Part shown: positions 44,933-53,496 of the stretch, in pieces
Layout of the letters: the number at the start of each line of letters is the position of its first letter
Numbering within the stretch: the stretch's first letter is position 1
DNA from: Alphaproteobacteria bacterium
GTDB taxonomy: Bacteria > Pseudomonadota > Alphaproteobacteria > UBA9655
Reading direction: 5' to 3'
Assembly: GCA_020049895.1 (NCBI GenBank)
Contig: JAGVLE010000025.1
Location: forward strand, 23,190 to 87,189
Length of the DNA: 64,000 bases
The notes under the pieces: generated by a model
Database searches by the model: none
Told to the model about the DNA's origin: nothing
The model's input: the letters and a program-made list of their open reading frames with translations, nothing else
Translations under genes and position numbers: made by a program

Positions 44933-46837
44933 ATGAGTAAAGTTATTGGAATTGATCTTGGAACGACCAACTCTTGCGTGGCTATCATGGAGGGAAAGGA
45001 GGCCCGTGTTATTGAGAATGCGGAAGGCCTGCGCACAACCCCTTCAATGGTGGCTTTTACAAATACAGGCGAGCGCCTTGTTGGCCAAGCCGCAAAGCGT
45101 CAAGCTGTTACGAACCCTGAAAATACTCTGTTTGCCATTAAACGGTTGATTGGACGGCGTTTTGATGACCCCCTCACAAAAAAAGATATGGAGCTTGTTC
45201 CGTATAAAATCGTTGATGGGGGCAATGGAGATGCGTGGGTTGAAGTCGAGGGAACAAAATATAGCCCTAGCGAAATCAGTGCTTTCATTCTTCAGAAAAT
45301 GAAGGAAACTGCAGAAAATTTCTTAGGTGAGAAAGTCACTCAAGCTGTTATTACAGTACCCGCCTATTTCAACGATTCCCAGCGTCAAGCGACAAAAGAT
45401 GCAGGTAAAATTGCAGGCCTTGAGGTTTTGCGTATTATTAACGAGCCGACTGCAGCAGCCTTAGCCTATGGATTAGATAAAAAAGCTGGTGAAACCATTG
45501 CGGTTTATGACCTTGGGGGAGGCACCTTTGACGTTTCCATCCTTGAAATTGGCGACGGCGTTTTTGAAGTGAAATCCACAAACGGCGATACTTTCTTAGG
45601 TGGTGAAGATTTTGACCACCGTATTGTTGAGTATTTAGCCGACGAATTTAAGAAAGAGAATGGCATTGACCTTCGCAAGGATAAGCTTGCGTTGCAACGC
45701 TTGAAGGAATCAGCGGAAAAGGCAAAGATTGAGCTCTCAAGTGCTCTTCAGACAGATGTGAATCTTCCGTTTATCACAGCAGATGCCTCAGGGCCTAAGC
45801 ATCTTAATATAAAGTTGACCCGTGCAAAGCTTGAAAGCTTAGTAGAAGATCTCATTGAGCGCACTATTAAGCCATGTAAGGCTGCTCTTGAAGATGCAGG
45901 GTTAACGGCTGGACGCATTGATGAAGTGATCCTCGTGGGGGGAATGACCCGCATGCCTAAGATCATTGAAATCGTCAAGAAATTCTTTGAAAAAGAGCCT
46001 CATCGGGGTGTAAACCCAGATGAAGTGGTTGCTTTAGGGGCTGCGATTCAGGGTGGTGTTTTGAAAGGCGAAGTCAAAGATGTTCTTTTGCTTGACGTCA
46101 CACCGCTTTCTCTTGGAATTGAAACCCTTGGGGGTGTCTTTACACGGTTGATTGACCGCAATACCACCATCCCGACAAAGAAAGGCCAAACTTTCTCAAC
46201 AGCTGAAGACAATCAAACCGCTGTGACCATTCGCGTTTTCCAGGGAGAGCGAGAAATGGCAGCAGATAACAAGATGTTAGGCCAATTTGATTTGATGGGA
46301 CTTGCATCCGCTCCGCGCGGAATGCCTCAAATTGAGGTAACCTTTGACATTGATGCCAACGGTATTGTTCAAGTGTCTGCCAAGGATAAAGCGACAGGAA
46401 AAGAGCAGCAGATCCGTATTCAAGCCTCCGGAGGCCTTTCTGACAAGGATGTTGAGCAGATGATTAAGGACGCTGAAGCTCATGCAAGCGAAGACAAGAA
46501 GCGGCGCGAGCTCGTAGAGGTTCGGAACCAAGCAGAAGCAGTCATGCATGGTACAGAAAAAAGCCTTGCAGAACATGGAGATAAGGTGGGCGGAACGGAT
46601 CGCGAGAAAATTGAAGCTACACTCAAAGATCTTCGCGAAGCCCTGGATTCTCCTGAAGTTTCAGTCATTCAGCAAAAAATGGAAGCCTTGACACAGGTGG
46701 CTATGGTTCTTGGAGAGGCTGTTTATAAAGCTTCTCAAGAAAACACGTCCGCTGAGGTGGCTGAGGAGTCTTCTAGTGTTAATAAGGAAGACGTTGTTGA
46801 TGCGGATTTCGAGGAAGTTGAAGGAAAGGACGAGTAA
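44933..46837 (+). CDS. dnaK: Molecular chaperone DnaK (Hsp70)
   Basis: ATP-driven chaperone. The 634 residues show the phosphate-1 loop [13 protein letters not shown], the actin-like [16 protein letters not shown], the adenosine motif [12 protein letters not shown], the interdomain linker [15 protein letters not shown] and a substrate domain with the lid (about 510-610). The acidic C-terminus ends [12 protein letters not shown]. It is followed by a 76-base gap with a hairpin before dnaJ. Confidence 0.98.
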   Translation: MSKVIGIDLGTTNSCVAIMEGKEARVIENAEGLRTTPSMVAFTNTGERLVGQAAKRQAVTNPENTLFAIKRLIGRRFDDPLTKKDMELVPYKIVDGGNGDAWVEVEGTKYSPSEISAFILQKMKETAENFLGEKVTQAVITVPAYFNDSQRQATKDAGKIAGLEVLRIINEPTAAALAYGLDKKAGETIAVYDLGGGTFDVSILEIGDGVFEVKSTNGDTFLGGEDFDHRIVEYLADEFKKENGIDLRKDKLALQRLKESAEKAKIELSSALQTDVNLPFITADASGPKHLNIKLTRAKLESLVEDLIERTIKPCKAALEDAGLTAGRIDEVILVGGMTRMPKIIEIVKKFFEKEPHRGVNPDEVVALGAAIQGGVLKGEVKDVLLLDVTPLSLGIETLGGVFTRLIDRNTTIPTKKGQTFSTAEDNQTAVTIRVFQGEREMAADNKMLGQFDLMGLASAPRGMPQIEVTFDIDANGIVQVSAKDKATGKEQQIRIQASGGLSDKDVEQMIKDAEAHASEDKKRRELVEVRNQAEAVMHGTEKSLAEHGDKVGGTDREKIEATLKDLREALDSPEVSVIQQKMEALTQVAMVLGEAVYKASQENTSAEVAEESSSVNKEDVVDADFEEVEGKDE

Positions 46838-46855
46838 TTAGGTCTTGGTCATTCG

Positions 46856-46880
46856 AGAATAGAAGAAATTCTTCTATTCT
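46856..46880 (+). other. Perfect hairpin in the dnaK-dnaJ gap
   Basis: AGAATAGAAGAA (46856-46867) and TTCTTCTATTCT (46869-46880) form a perfect 12-base inverted repeat around one A. No T tract follows. It may act as an mRNA 3'-stabilising or processing hairpin so that dnaK outnumbers dnaJ. Confidence 0.6.
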
Positions 46881-46912
46881 TGATGACTCATTTCTGATTA
46901 CCAATGACTAAA
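46881..46912. repeat. Short degenerate repeat before dnaJ
   Basis: TGATGACTCATTTCTGATTA followed by CCAATGACTAAAC consists of near-copies of ATGACT and resembles the tracts at 23966-24015 and 34815-34915 in wording. A weak, visual call. Confidence 0.3.
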
Positions 46913-46913
46913 C

Positions 46914-48056
46914 ATGGCAAAAAAAGATTATTATGATCTCCTCGGCGCTGCAAAGAATAGCAGTGCAGATGAGTTAAAAAAAGCCTATCGCAAGCTTGCG
47001 ATGAAGTATCATCCTGACCGAAATCCGGACGATAAAGAAGCTGAGCAAAAATTTAAAGAAATCAACGAAGCCTATGACGTCCTCAAAGATGATCAAAAAC
47101 GGGCGGCTTATGATCGAATGGGTCATGCCGCTTTTGATGGAAGTATGGGCGGCGGCGGTGGAGGCGGTTTTCAGCAAGGCGGCTTCGATTTTTCTTCCGC
47201 AGGCTTTGGAAATATTTTTGAAGATATGTTTAGTGAATTTATGGGGGGAGGTTCTCGAGCCGCACAACAAACGGCTGCCCTCCGAGGCGCAGATCTCCGC
47301 TACAATATGGAGATTTCCCTTGAAGACGCTTTTAAAGGCCTCAAGAAGAACATTAAAATCTCTACGAATGCCGCCTGTGGAACCTGTGATGGATCGGGAG
47401 CTGCGAAGGGGGAAAAGCCTGAAACATGTCCCACCTGCCATGGTCATGGAAAAGTTCACGCGCGTCAGGGATTTTTTACGATTGAGAGAACATGTTCGCA
47501 CTGTCACGGCTTAGGAAGTGTCATCAAAAACCCTTGCAAAACGTGTAGTGGGACAGGCCGAGTTCGTAAGGAAAAGACGCTCTCTGTGACTATTCCAGAA
47601 GGGATTGAGGATGGTGCTCGCATTCGCCTTGCCGAAGAGGGGGAAGCTGGCTTGCGAGGCGGTCCTCCAGGTGATCTTTATATTTTTCTACATATTAAGC
47701 CTCATAAGCTTTTTCAACGAGAAGGCTCCAACATTTTTTGTGAAGTGCCCATTCCCATGAGTACAGCTGTTCTTGGGGGAGAGATTGAAGTTCCCACCCT
47801 GGATCAGACAGCGCGTATGAAAATTCCTGCAGGGACGCAATCGGGCAAACAATTCCGCCTGAAAGGGAAGGGGATGTCTATTTTGCGCTCCAGTGCGCGG
47901 GGAGATATGTATGTGGAAATAAGTGTTGAAACACCTGTCAACCTCTCGAAACGTCAAAAAGAGTTAGTAGAGGAATTTCAGTCTCTTGAGAAAAAGAATA
48001 AATCCAGCCCTATTTCTGAAGGATTCTTTGCTAAAATAAAAGATCTGTGGAATTAG
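46914..48056 (+). CDS. dnaJ: Molecular chaperone DnaJ
   Basis: Hsp40 co-chaperone stimulating DnaK ATPase. The 380 residues carry the J domain (about 4-70, HPD motif in [10 protein letters not shown]), a Gly/Phe-rich linker ([12 protein letters not shown]), four zinc-finger CxxCxGxG motifs ([32 protein letters not shown]) and the C-terminal substrate domain. All eight Cys are present. Confidence 0.97.
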   Translation: MAKKDYYDLLGAAKNSSADELKKAYRKLAMKYHPDRNPDDKEAEQKFKEINEAYDVLKDDQKRAAYDRMGHAAFDGSMGGGGGGGFQQGGFDFSSAGFGNIFEDMFSEFMGGGSRAAQQTAALRGADLRYNMEISLEDAFKGLKKNIKISTNAACGTCDGSGAAKGEKPETCPTCHGHGKVHARQGFFTIERTCSHCHGLGSVIKNPCKTCSGTGRVRKEKTLSVTIPEGIEDGARIRLAEEGEAGLRGGPPGDLYIFLHIKPHKLFQREGSNIFCEVPIPMSTAVLGGEIEVPTLDQTARMKIPAGTQSGKQFRLKGKGMSILRSSARGDMYVEISVETPVNLSKRQKELVEEFQSLEKKNKSSPISEGFFAKIKDLWN

Positions 48057-48167
48057 AAGTATCCATAAAGTCTAGGTGAGATAATAGTTCTTTTAGCCCC
48101 CCATAATCTCTACAGGGAGCAGGGTCCAATGTATATTTTCGTCAAACCACCTTTTTTAATTAAATGT

Positions 48168-48479
48168 CTATAGTGAATCCCAACTACAGTCACTACACGT
48201 ATGATAACAGGCGCAAGCCACACTATTGAAGACTCGAGTAAGGTTACAGGTGGAACAGCTCTGACTACTGCAGTTTTCAGCCTGTTGGCTACTACATGAA
48301 CCGCAGGAGGGGCAGTTTGCCATGCACTGTGCTTGGCTAGTGCTGCTACTGCATGAGCTGGAGCTACTATCAGCAGACGCTTTGTCTTTATTTTTGTTTA
48401 TAGCAAAACAATCCCCGCAAGCGAGGCCTTGATAGAAGCAGGCACTGAGGAGAATCAGCTTGAGCAATTTATGTGGCAT
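48168..48479 (-). CDS. Small secreted cysteine-rich protein (15 Cys in 103 residues)
   Basis: The complement of 48479 to 48168 encodes 103 residues with AAGGAAA upstream of the ATG. A signal peptide (about 1-20, MPHKLLKLILLSACFYQGLA) precedes a mature part with Cys at 21, 24, 43, 52, 56, 59, 62, 70, 75, 78, 89, 91, 95 and 98, and another at 14 in the leader. A Ser-rich spacer (about 36-47) separates an N-terminal CGDC from CxxxCxxCxxC and C-terminal CxCxxxCxxC groups. No family is recognised; it could be a metal-binding or disulfide-rich secreted peptide. It is divergent from the BacA/BclA-like transporter. Confidence 0.75.
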   Translation of the reverse strand: MPHKLLKLILLSACFYQGLACGDCFAINKNKDKASADSSSSSCSSSTSQAQCMANCPSCGSCSSQQAENCSSQSCSTCNLTRVFNSVACACYHTCSDCSWDSL

Positions 48480-48517
48480 TTGAGCTTTCCTTTCTATTGT
48501 CTTTCCACAGAGCCTAA

Positions 48518-48560
48518 AGTGTAGTGGACCTAATCACACATCTTGGAAAATTTTCCAAGA
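48518..48560 (-). promoter_or_regulatory. Perfect 20-bp palindrome overlapping the -35 of the cysteine-rich gene
   Basis: TCTTGGAAAATTTTCCAAGA (48541-48560) is fully palindromic with no loop, fitting a dimeric regulator site. On the minus strand a TACACT -10 (48523-48518) puts the palindrome over the -35 position, 62 bases before the ATG. About 0.06 such exact palindromes are expected by chance in 64 kb. Confidence 0.6.
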
Positions 48561-48754
48561 ATGGCTCTAGTAGAAAATATAATACCTACTAAAAGTGAAA
48601 TTTTAGTTTGCGCCTTAAAAAGGTGAAGTTGGGAGTTCATACGCGCAGTGTTTTATGGATACTATTAATAGTTAGATTTTTTGATTCCATTAATGATTTA
48701 AATAACTAGGGAGGTTGGTTGCAAAAAACAGAATAGTATACTATATAATCAATA

Positions 48755-48769
48755 TTAACTATTTATTAA
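48755..48769 (+). promoter_or_regulatory. CtrA-type box just before the BacA/BclA-like transporter
   Basis: TTAA-N7-TTAA, 15 bases upstream of the ATG and downstream of the -10 candidates, so CtrA binding would repress. A chance match is possible. Confidence 0.35.
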
Positions 48770-48784
48770 TAGAATGGCATAAAT

Positions 48785-50485
48785 ATGAAATTGATGTATC
48801 TGCGGGACATTTGGAAATATCTTATACGTCCCTATTGGACTTCTGAGGATCGTTGGAAGGCCCGGGGCTTTTTAGTAGGTCATGTGGTGTTTATGAGCCT
48901 TTTCATTGCTATTACAGTACGTCTTAATTATTTAAATAATGATATTTTTAATGCTCTTCAAGAGTTTAACTCTCAGGCATTCTTGTCTGCCTTAGGCACA
49001 TTTGCTGTTTTTGCAGCCTGTGCCATTGTTATTTCAATGTTAAAGTCCTATTTCCTTCAGCATTTAGAGATTCGTTGGCGCCAATGGATGACGAGCCATT
49101 TTCTAAAAGGGTGGTTACAAGAACGTCGCTATTACAAACTGCAACTACAAGGGGATGGGTCGGATAACCCAGACCAACGTATTGCAGAGGATATAGGGAA
49201 TTTTATTTCTCAATCCTTGCACATAGGATTCTCTTTCTTCCAACAAATTTTGACTCTTGGTTCATTTTTGGGGATTTTGTGGTCACTGTCTGGTATTCTT
49301 CATATTCCCTTAGGAGGATATGTTATTTCTATTCCCGGGTATATGTGCTGGGCAGCAGTGGCCTTTGCCTTTGGGGGAACCTTTTTTAGTTATTTCTTTG
49401 GGAAAAGCTTGGTAAAGCTTAATTATGAGAATGAGAAGAGAGAAGCTAACTTTCGTTATAGTCTTGTAAGATTCCGTGAAAATACAGAAAGCGTCGCTTT
49501 TTACCAAGGTGAAGCTAAGGAAAAGAAAATTTTTAACACACGGTTTGGCCATGTTGTGGATAACTTTTATAGCATTATTCGCCGGATGCTCGTTGTTAAT
49601 TCATGGACAAGCTTTTATGAGCAAGCCGAGCACCTTTTCCCATTTTTGCTTGTTGTTCCGCGTTATTTTGCAAAAGAGCTTACGCTTGGGGCATTTATGC
49701 AGACACTCTCAGCTTGTCATCGGGTTAATCAGTCATTGTCTTTTTTTATTACAAACTTCCCTAGTTTGGCACATTGGCGGGCAACAACAGATCGTTTGCT
49801 GGAGTTCAAGATGAATTTAGACACAATGCCGCCATCTGAATTCTCTTATGAGAATCATGAGGGTAAAAATATAGAACTTGCTTGCGAAGAAATTGCTTTG
49901 CCAACAGGTGCCCTTCTGCAAGAAGGCCTTTGTTTTACTTTCAAGGAAGGGGAAGATACTCTTATTACAGGACCTACAGGGATTGGAAAGAGTACGCTTG
50001 CGCGCGTAGCCGCTGGTCTTTGGCCTTATGGAAAAGGAGAGGTGCGTGTCCCTATGGCCCCCATGCTTTTCTTGCCGCAAAAGCCTTATATGCCGTTAGG
50101 AACTCTTGAGGAAGCCCTTTTCTATCCGGCCTCTCCAGGGACTCAAGAAGAGGCTCTTCAAATTGTTCTTGAAAAAGTGGGTCTTGGAGATCTTTTCTCT
50201 CGTTTACAGGAAGTGAATGATTGGGCACGAGTGTTATCGCTCGGAGAACAACAACGCCTTGCCATCGCCAGAGCGCTTCTTGCAAAACCACGCTGGTTAT
50301 TCCTGGATGAAGCAACCTCCTCTATGAATGAACAAGCAGAAGGGCATCTTTACAAGCTTTTAAAGCAAGAATTGCCTGAAACCACGTTCGTGTCGATTGG
50401 TCACCGAGAGAGCCTGAGGGCTTTCCACGGGAGAGAAATTACTCTTGGGGGAATTGTCCCGACATTTCAAAAAGCGGTGGCTTAG
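48785..50485 (+). CDS. BacA/BclA-type ABC transporter (SbmA-like membrane domain fused to ATPase)
   Basis: A 566-residue fused permease-ATPase of the YddA/BclA/ABCD group. The membrane domain (about 1-340) has several helices and the SbmA/BacA motifs LNYLNNDIFNALQEFN, RWRQWMTSHFLKGWL and NPDQRIAEDIGNF. The ATPase (about 370-560) has Walker A GPTGIGKST, signature LSLGEQQR and Walker B RWLFLDEATSSMNE. Relatives take up antimicrobial or cysteine-rich peptides (BacA, BclA in rhizobia), cobalamin or fatty acyls. Substrate not readable. It is divergent from the cysteine-rich secreted protein gene. Confidence 0.88.
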   Translation: MKLMYLRDIWKYLIRPYWTSEDRWKARGFLVGHVVFMSLFIAITVRLNYLNNDIFNALQEFNSQAFLSALGTFAVFAACAIVISMLKSYFLQHLEIRWRQWMTSHFLKGWLQERRYYKLQLQGDGSDNPDQRIAEDIGNFISQSLHIGFSFFQQILTLGSFLGILWSLSGILHIPLGGYVISIPGYMCWAAVAFAFGGTFFSYFFGKSLVKLNYENEKREANFRYSLVRFRENTESVAFYQGEAKEKKIFNTRFGHVVDNFYSIIRRMLVVNSWTSFYEQAEHLFPFLLVVPRYFAKELTLGAFMQTLSACHRVNQSLSFFITNFPSLAHWRATTDRLLEFKMNLDTMPPSEFSYENHEGKNIELACEEIALPTGALLQEGLCFTFKEGEDTLITGPTGIGKSTLARVAAGLWPYGKGEVRVPMAPMLFLPQKPYMPLGTLEEALFYPASPGTQEEALQIVLEKVGLGDLFSRLQEVNDWARVLSLGEQQRLAIARALLAKPRWLFLDEATSSMNEQAEGHLYKLLKQELPETTFVSIGHRESLRAFHGREITLGGIVPTFQKAVA

Positions 50486-50912
50486 TTCAAAATATTGCGA
50501 ACAAGCAATTCAAAATTAAGGGATCCAGATTGGTTCTCTCCCCCTTGTCTTCCTTGCCTAGATAAGCTCCGCGCTCTCTTTGAGCAAGCGGTAGCGTTCT
50601 TGGCGAGGATCTCTATGCTAAGCGGTTCTCTAAACCTTCTCAGTAGGGAAGAGGGGGCCTGGAAGTAGGAGAATTCATGGCATAATACTTCTTTGTAACG
50701 CCCCATAAAGGTTCTCACCAAGAAACGTTAAGAGCTTGCCTTCGGCTTCGCTACGTTTCTAGGTAAGGATGACAACGGGGGGAGATATCTTTTGCAGAGG
50801 CTTCTTGTTTATATCGATAATAAGTGTTTTTGCGCTTAAGTCATGACTAATTGTTTCGAGTGTAGCTCTCAATCAAAGCTCCCACGCTGTTGGCAGGGCT
50901 AGTGACTCCTTA
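50486..50912. other. Gene-free stretch holding MITE-like copy 1
   Basis: The middle (50551-50770) is the first copy of a dispersed palindromic repeat. The remainder to 50912 is a GC-normal stretch without a supported gene; it lies beyond the HPF 3' end on the minus strand. Confidence 0.6.
50551..50770. mobile_element. MITE-like palindromic repeat, copy 1
   Basis: About 220 bases with long imperfect terminal inverted repeats: the left end TCCTTGCCTAGA...GCAAGCGG...GCGTTCTTGG mirrors the right end CCAAGAAACG...GAGCTTGCC...CTAGGTAAGGA. A second copy at 59173-59384 shares both ends and much of the interior. No transposase is encoded. This resembles a MITE or large palindromic repeat; no clear target duplication is seen. 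Confidence 0.7.
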
Positions 50913-51242
50913 CTACTCTCTTGGCCCGTCGTGCTTAAGGTGGTCAACGACCTTATCTTTGTGACGCCTGAGTCGGGTTTCAAAGGTTTCTAAAGCCTCA
51001 TCAAGAGAAACATGCGCGTCATCAGTTTCCTTGTGAGCCCGCAGATCCAGGCCATGACTGACATGCATTTCGATGTCACAGCGGATAAGTGGATGGAAGG
51101 GTGAGCCTTCCGCTGAAAAAACAACCCGTATATCTAAAGGGTTGAGATTATATTTCTTACACAATGCATGTAATTTTTGCTCTGTTTGGGTGCGGAGGGC
51201 GCTACCGACCTCCATTTTCTTTCCCTTGATGACAACGCTCAT
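50913..51242 (-). CDS. hpf: Ribosome hibernation-promoting factor family protein
   Basis: A 109-residue protein with the HPF/YfiA fold: MSVVIKGKKMEVGSALRTQTEQKL at the start and CDIEMHVSHGLDLRAHKETDDAHVSLDEALETFETRLRRHKD near the end. These bind the 30S decoding site in stationary phase. Length fits a short HPF without the C-terminal dimerisation domain. rpoN, its usual neighbour, is absent. Confidence 0.88.
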   Translation of the reverse strand: MSVVIKGKKMEVGSALRTQTEQKLHALCKKYNLNPLDIRVVFSAEGSPFHPLIRCDIEMHVSHGLDLRAHKETDDAHVSLDEALETFETRLRRHKDKVVDHLKHDGPRE

Positions 51243-51359
51243 GAAACTCCCTTTCTATTGCCTATATTAAGAGTAAATCAAATATAAGAAGACGTCAAAT
51301 TTTCTAGGATCCACTATGAAAGAAAAGGACAAGGAAGAAGGGGAGGTATCATCTTTGGC

Positions 51360-51442
51360 TTGCTTTTTTTTTAAAATGGAGTAATCTGTGTCTAATATCA
51401 CCTATTGTTAAGCAGGAAGTGGGTCACCAGCCCACTTTTTTT
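51360..51442 (+). promoter_or_regulatory. rimP leader: weak promoter and attenuator-like terminator
   Basis: A TTGCTT-N16-TAATCT promoter candidate (51360-51387) precedes a terminator hairpin: AAGTGGG (51417-51423), loop of seven, CCCACTT (51431-51437) and T tract, ending 14 bases before the rimP ATG. A terminator directly in front of a ribosome and transcription operon suggests attenuation. Confidence 0.65.
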
Positions 51443-51456
51443 ATTGGATTCATAAA

Positions 51457-51939
51457 ATGACCTTAGGAGAACGTATAGAGGCTTTAATTACAGCACCCCT
51501 TTTAGATAAAGGGATCGGGGTTGTACGCGTTGACTTGCAGGGATCTCAAAAGAAAACCCTGCAGATAATGATCGAGAGAGTGGACGCGGGAAATGTCTCT
51601 ATGAGCGATTGTATTACGACGAATGATATTGTTTCGGTCCTTTTGGACGTTGAAGATCCTATTTCTGAGTCTTATACATTGGAAGTAACGTCTGCTGGCC
51701 TTGATAGGCCTCTTATAAAAAAAGAGGATTTTAATCGGTTTGCGGGATCTAGGGTGAAAATTGAACTAAAAACCCCGTTTGAGGGCACTCGACGGTGGCA
51801 AGGAGTGTTGCAAGGCCTGAAAGGGGATATCATCAAGATTGACATAGCTCCTTCTGCTAAGCACGAAAACTTTGGAGTTGCGGAGTTTGCTTTTTCTGAC
51901 ATACAAAAGGCTAAGCTTATTCCTACTTATGAATCATAA
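51457..51939 (+). CDS. rimP: Ribosome maturation factor RimP
   Basis: 30S assembly factor. The 160 residues have an N-terminal alpha/beta domain (about 1-85, with VRVDLQGSQKKTLQIMIER and DPISESYTLEVTSAGLDRPL, the strongest motif) and a C-terminal SH3-like barrel (about 90-158). It starts the rimP-nusA-infB-rbfA operon, with an attenuator-like hairpin upstream. Confidence 0.95.
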   Translation: MTLGERIEALITAPLLDKGIGVVRVDLQGSQKKTLQIMIERVDAGNVSMSDCITTNDIVSVLLDVEDPISESYTLEVTSAGLDRPLIKKEDFNRFAGSRVKIELKTPFEGTRRWQGVLQGLKGDIIKIDIAPSAKHENFGVAEFAFSDIQKAKLIPTYES

Positions 51940-51957
51940 TGGTCAATTGAGGAAGAC

Positions 51958-53496
51958 ATGACGGATATTTATACAAATCTAGTGAATCGTGAACTTTTAG
52001 TTGTTGCGGAAACCGTAGCACGCGAAAAATCGATTGAAAAAGATCAAGTTTTAGAAGCCATGGAGCAAGCCATTCAAAAGGCTGGGCGTTCAAAATATGG
52101 TTATGAACATGACATTCGTGCTGCCATTGATCGTAAGACAGGGGAAGTCACCCTTACGCGATATCGAGAGATCGTAGATGAAATTGAAAATCCGTTCACG
52201 CAACTTACTCTTAAAGAAGGCCAGGCAATTAATCCTTCCATTAAGGTGGGTGAGTCTATAATAGAACTCCTCCCTCCCATTGATTTTGGACGGGTTGCTG
52301 CTCAAACAGCAAAGCAAGTTATTTTCCAAAAAGTTCGAGATGCTGAGCGTTTGCGTCAATATCAAGAATATAAGGATCGTGTTGGAGAGATCGTCAATGG
52401 TATCGTCAAACGCATTGAATACGGGAACGTTTTCATTGAATTAGGCAAAGCTGAAGCTCTCTTGCGTCGTGATGACATGATTCCACGCGAAAGCTTTCGT
52501 GTTGGTGATCGCGTGCGGGCTTACATTTATGATGTACGAGAAGAACCTCGTGGGGCCCAAATCTTTATCTCGCGTACTCGCCCTGAATTTATGGCTAAAC
52601 TATTTATGCAAGAAGTTCCCGAGATCTATGATGGAGTGATAGAGATTAAGGCTGTCGCACGGGATCCAGGAAGTCGCGCAAAAATTGCTGTGACAACTCC
52701 AGATCCTTCCATTGATCCAGTGGGAGCTTGTGTGGGAATGCGCGGGAGCCGTGTCCAAGCGGTGGTTGCTGAGCTTCAAGGGGAAAAAATCGATATTATT
52801 CCTTGGTCTTCAAACCCTGCCACTTTTATTGTCAACGCGCTCGCTCCTGCAGAAATAGCAAAGGTCGTTGTTGATGAAGAAAATCAGCGCATCGATGTGG
52901 TTGTAGCAGAAGATCAACTGAGCCTTTCCATCGGTAGACGCGGCCAAAACGTAAGGTTAGCTTCGCTCCTTTCTGGTTGGAAGATTGATATTTTAACAGA
53001 AGATCAAGAATCTGAGCGTCGCACAGAAGAAGTCAAAAGCCGTTCCAAGCTTTTTGTGGAAGCGCTTGATGTTGATGAAATGATAGCTCATTTGCTGGTC
53101 AATGAAGGATTTTCAAAGGTTGAAGAGGTTGCCTATATCGACCTTAATGAGCTTGCAAACATTGAAGGATTTGATAAAGACTTGGCTGCTGAACTGCAGA
53201 CGCGTGCAAAAACTTATCTGGATACAAAAGAGCAAAATTTGACAAAACGTCTAAAGGCGCTCAAGGTAGACAAAGATTTGCAATCTTTAGAGGGACTTAC
53301 TCTCGATTTAGTTGTGGCTCTTGCTGAAAAAGACATCAAAACGCGTGATAGTCTTGCAGATTTGAGTGTGGACGAGCTTCTCGAGCTTCTTCCAGAAGGA
53401 GAGATGACAAGTCCTCAAGCTCAAAAAATTATTATGGCAGCACGCGCCCACTGGTTTGAAGACACAGAGACACCAACAGATAGTACGGCTACATGA
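51958..53496 (+). CDS. nusA: Transcription termination/antitermination factor NusA
   Basis: RNA polymerase-associated factor controlling pausing, termination and rRNA antitermination. The 512 residues hold the N-terminal RNAP-binding domain (about 1-130), S1 (about 133-200, [18 protein letters not shown]), two KH domains (about 205-345, [27 protein letters not shown] and [13 protein letters not shown]) and C-terminal helical acidic repeats (about 355-500). It overlaps infB by 4 bases. The usual YlxR gene between them is absent. Confidence 0.97.
   Translation: MTDIYTNLVNRELLVVAETVAREKSIEKDQVLEAMEQAIQKAGRSKYGYEHDIRAAIDRKTGEVTLTRYREIVDEIENPFTQLTLKEGQAINPSIKVGESIIELLPPIDFGRVAAQTAKQVIFQKVRDAERLRQYQEYKDRVGEIVNGIVKRIEYGNVFIELGKAEALLRRDDMIPRESFRVGDRVRAYIYDVREEPRGAQIFISRTRPEFMAKLFMQEVPEIYDGVIEIKAVARDPGSRAKIAVTTPDPSIDPVGACVGMRGSRVQAVVAELQGEKIDIIPWSSNPATFIVNALAPAEIAKVVVDEENQRIDVVVAEDQLSLSIGRRGQNVRLASLLSGWKIDILTEDQESERRTEEVKSRSKLFVEALDVDEMIAHLLVNEGFSKVEEVAYIDLNELANIEGFDKDLAAELQTRAKTYLDTKEQNLTKRLKALKVDKDLQSLEGLTLDLVVALAEKDIKTRDSLADLSVDELLELLPEGEMTSPQAQKIIMAARAHWFEDTETPTDSTAT

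Larger units (their letters stand above)
48480..48784. other. Shared control region between the cysteine-rich gene and the ABC transporter
   Basis: 305 bases with no gene. It holds the leader and promoter of the cysteine-rich gene, the 20-bp palindrome at 48541, AT-rich sequence, a TATAAT-like -10 (48744-48749) and a TTAA-N7-TTAA box (48755-48769) next to the transporter start. Confidence 0.65.

Noticed and set aside
49553..49562. TGTGGATAA, a DnaA-box-like word
   Set aside because: Single copy inside a coding gene, no cluster, and no AT-rich unwinding region; no origin is claimed near dnaA either.
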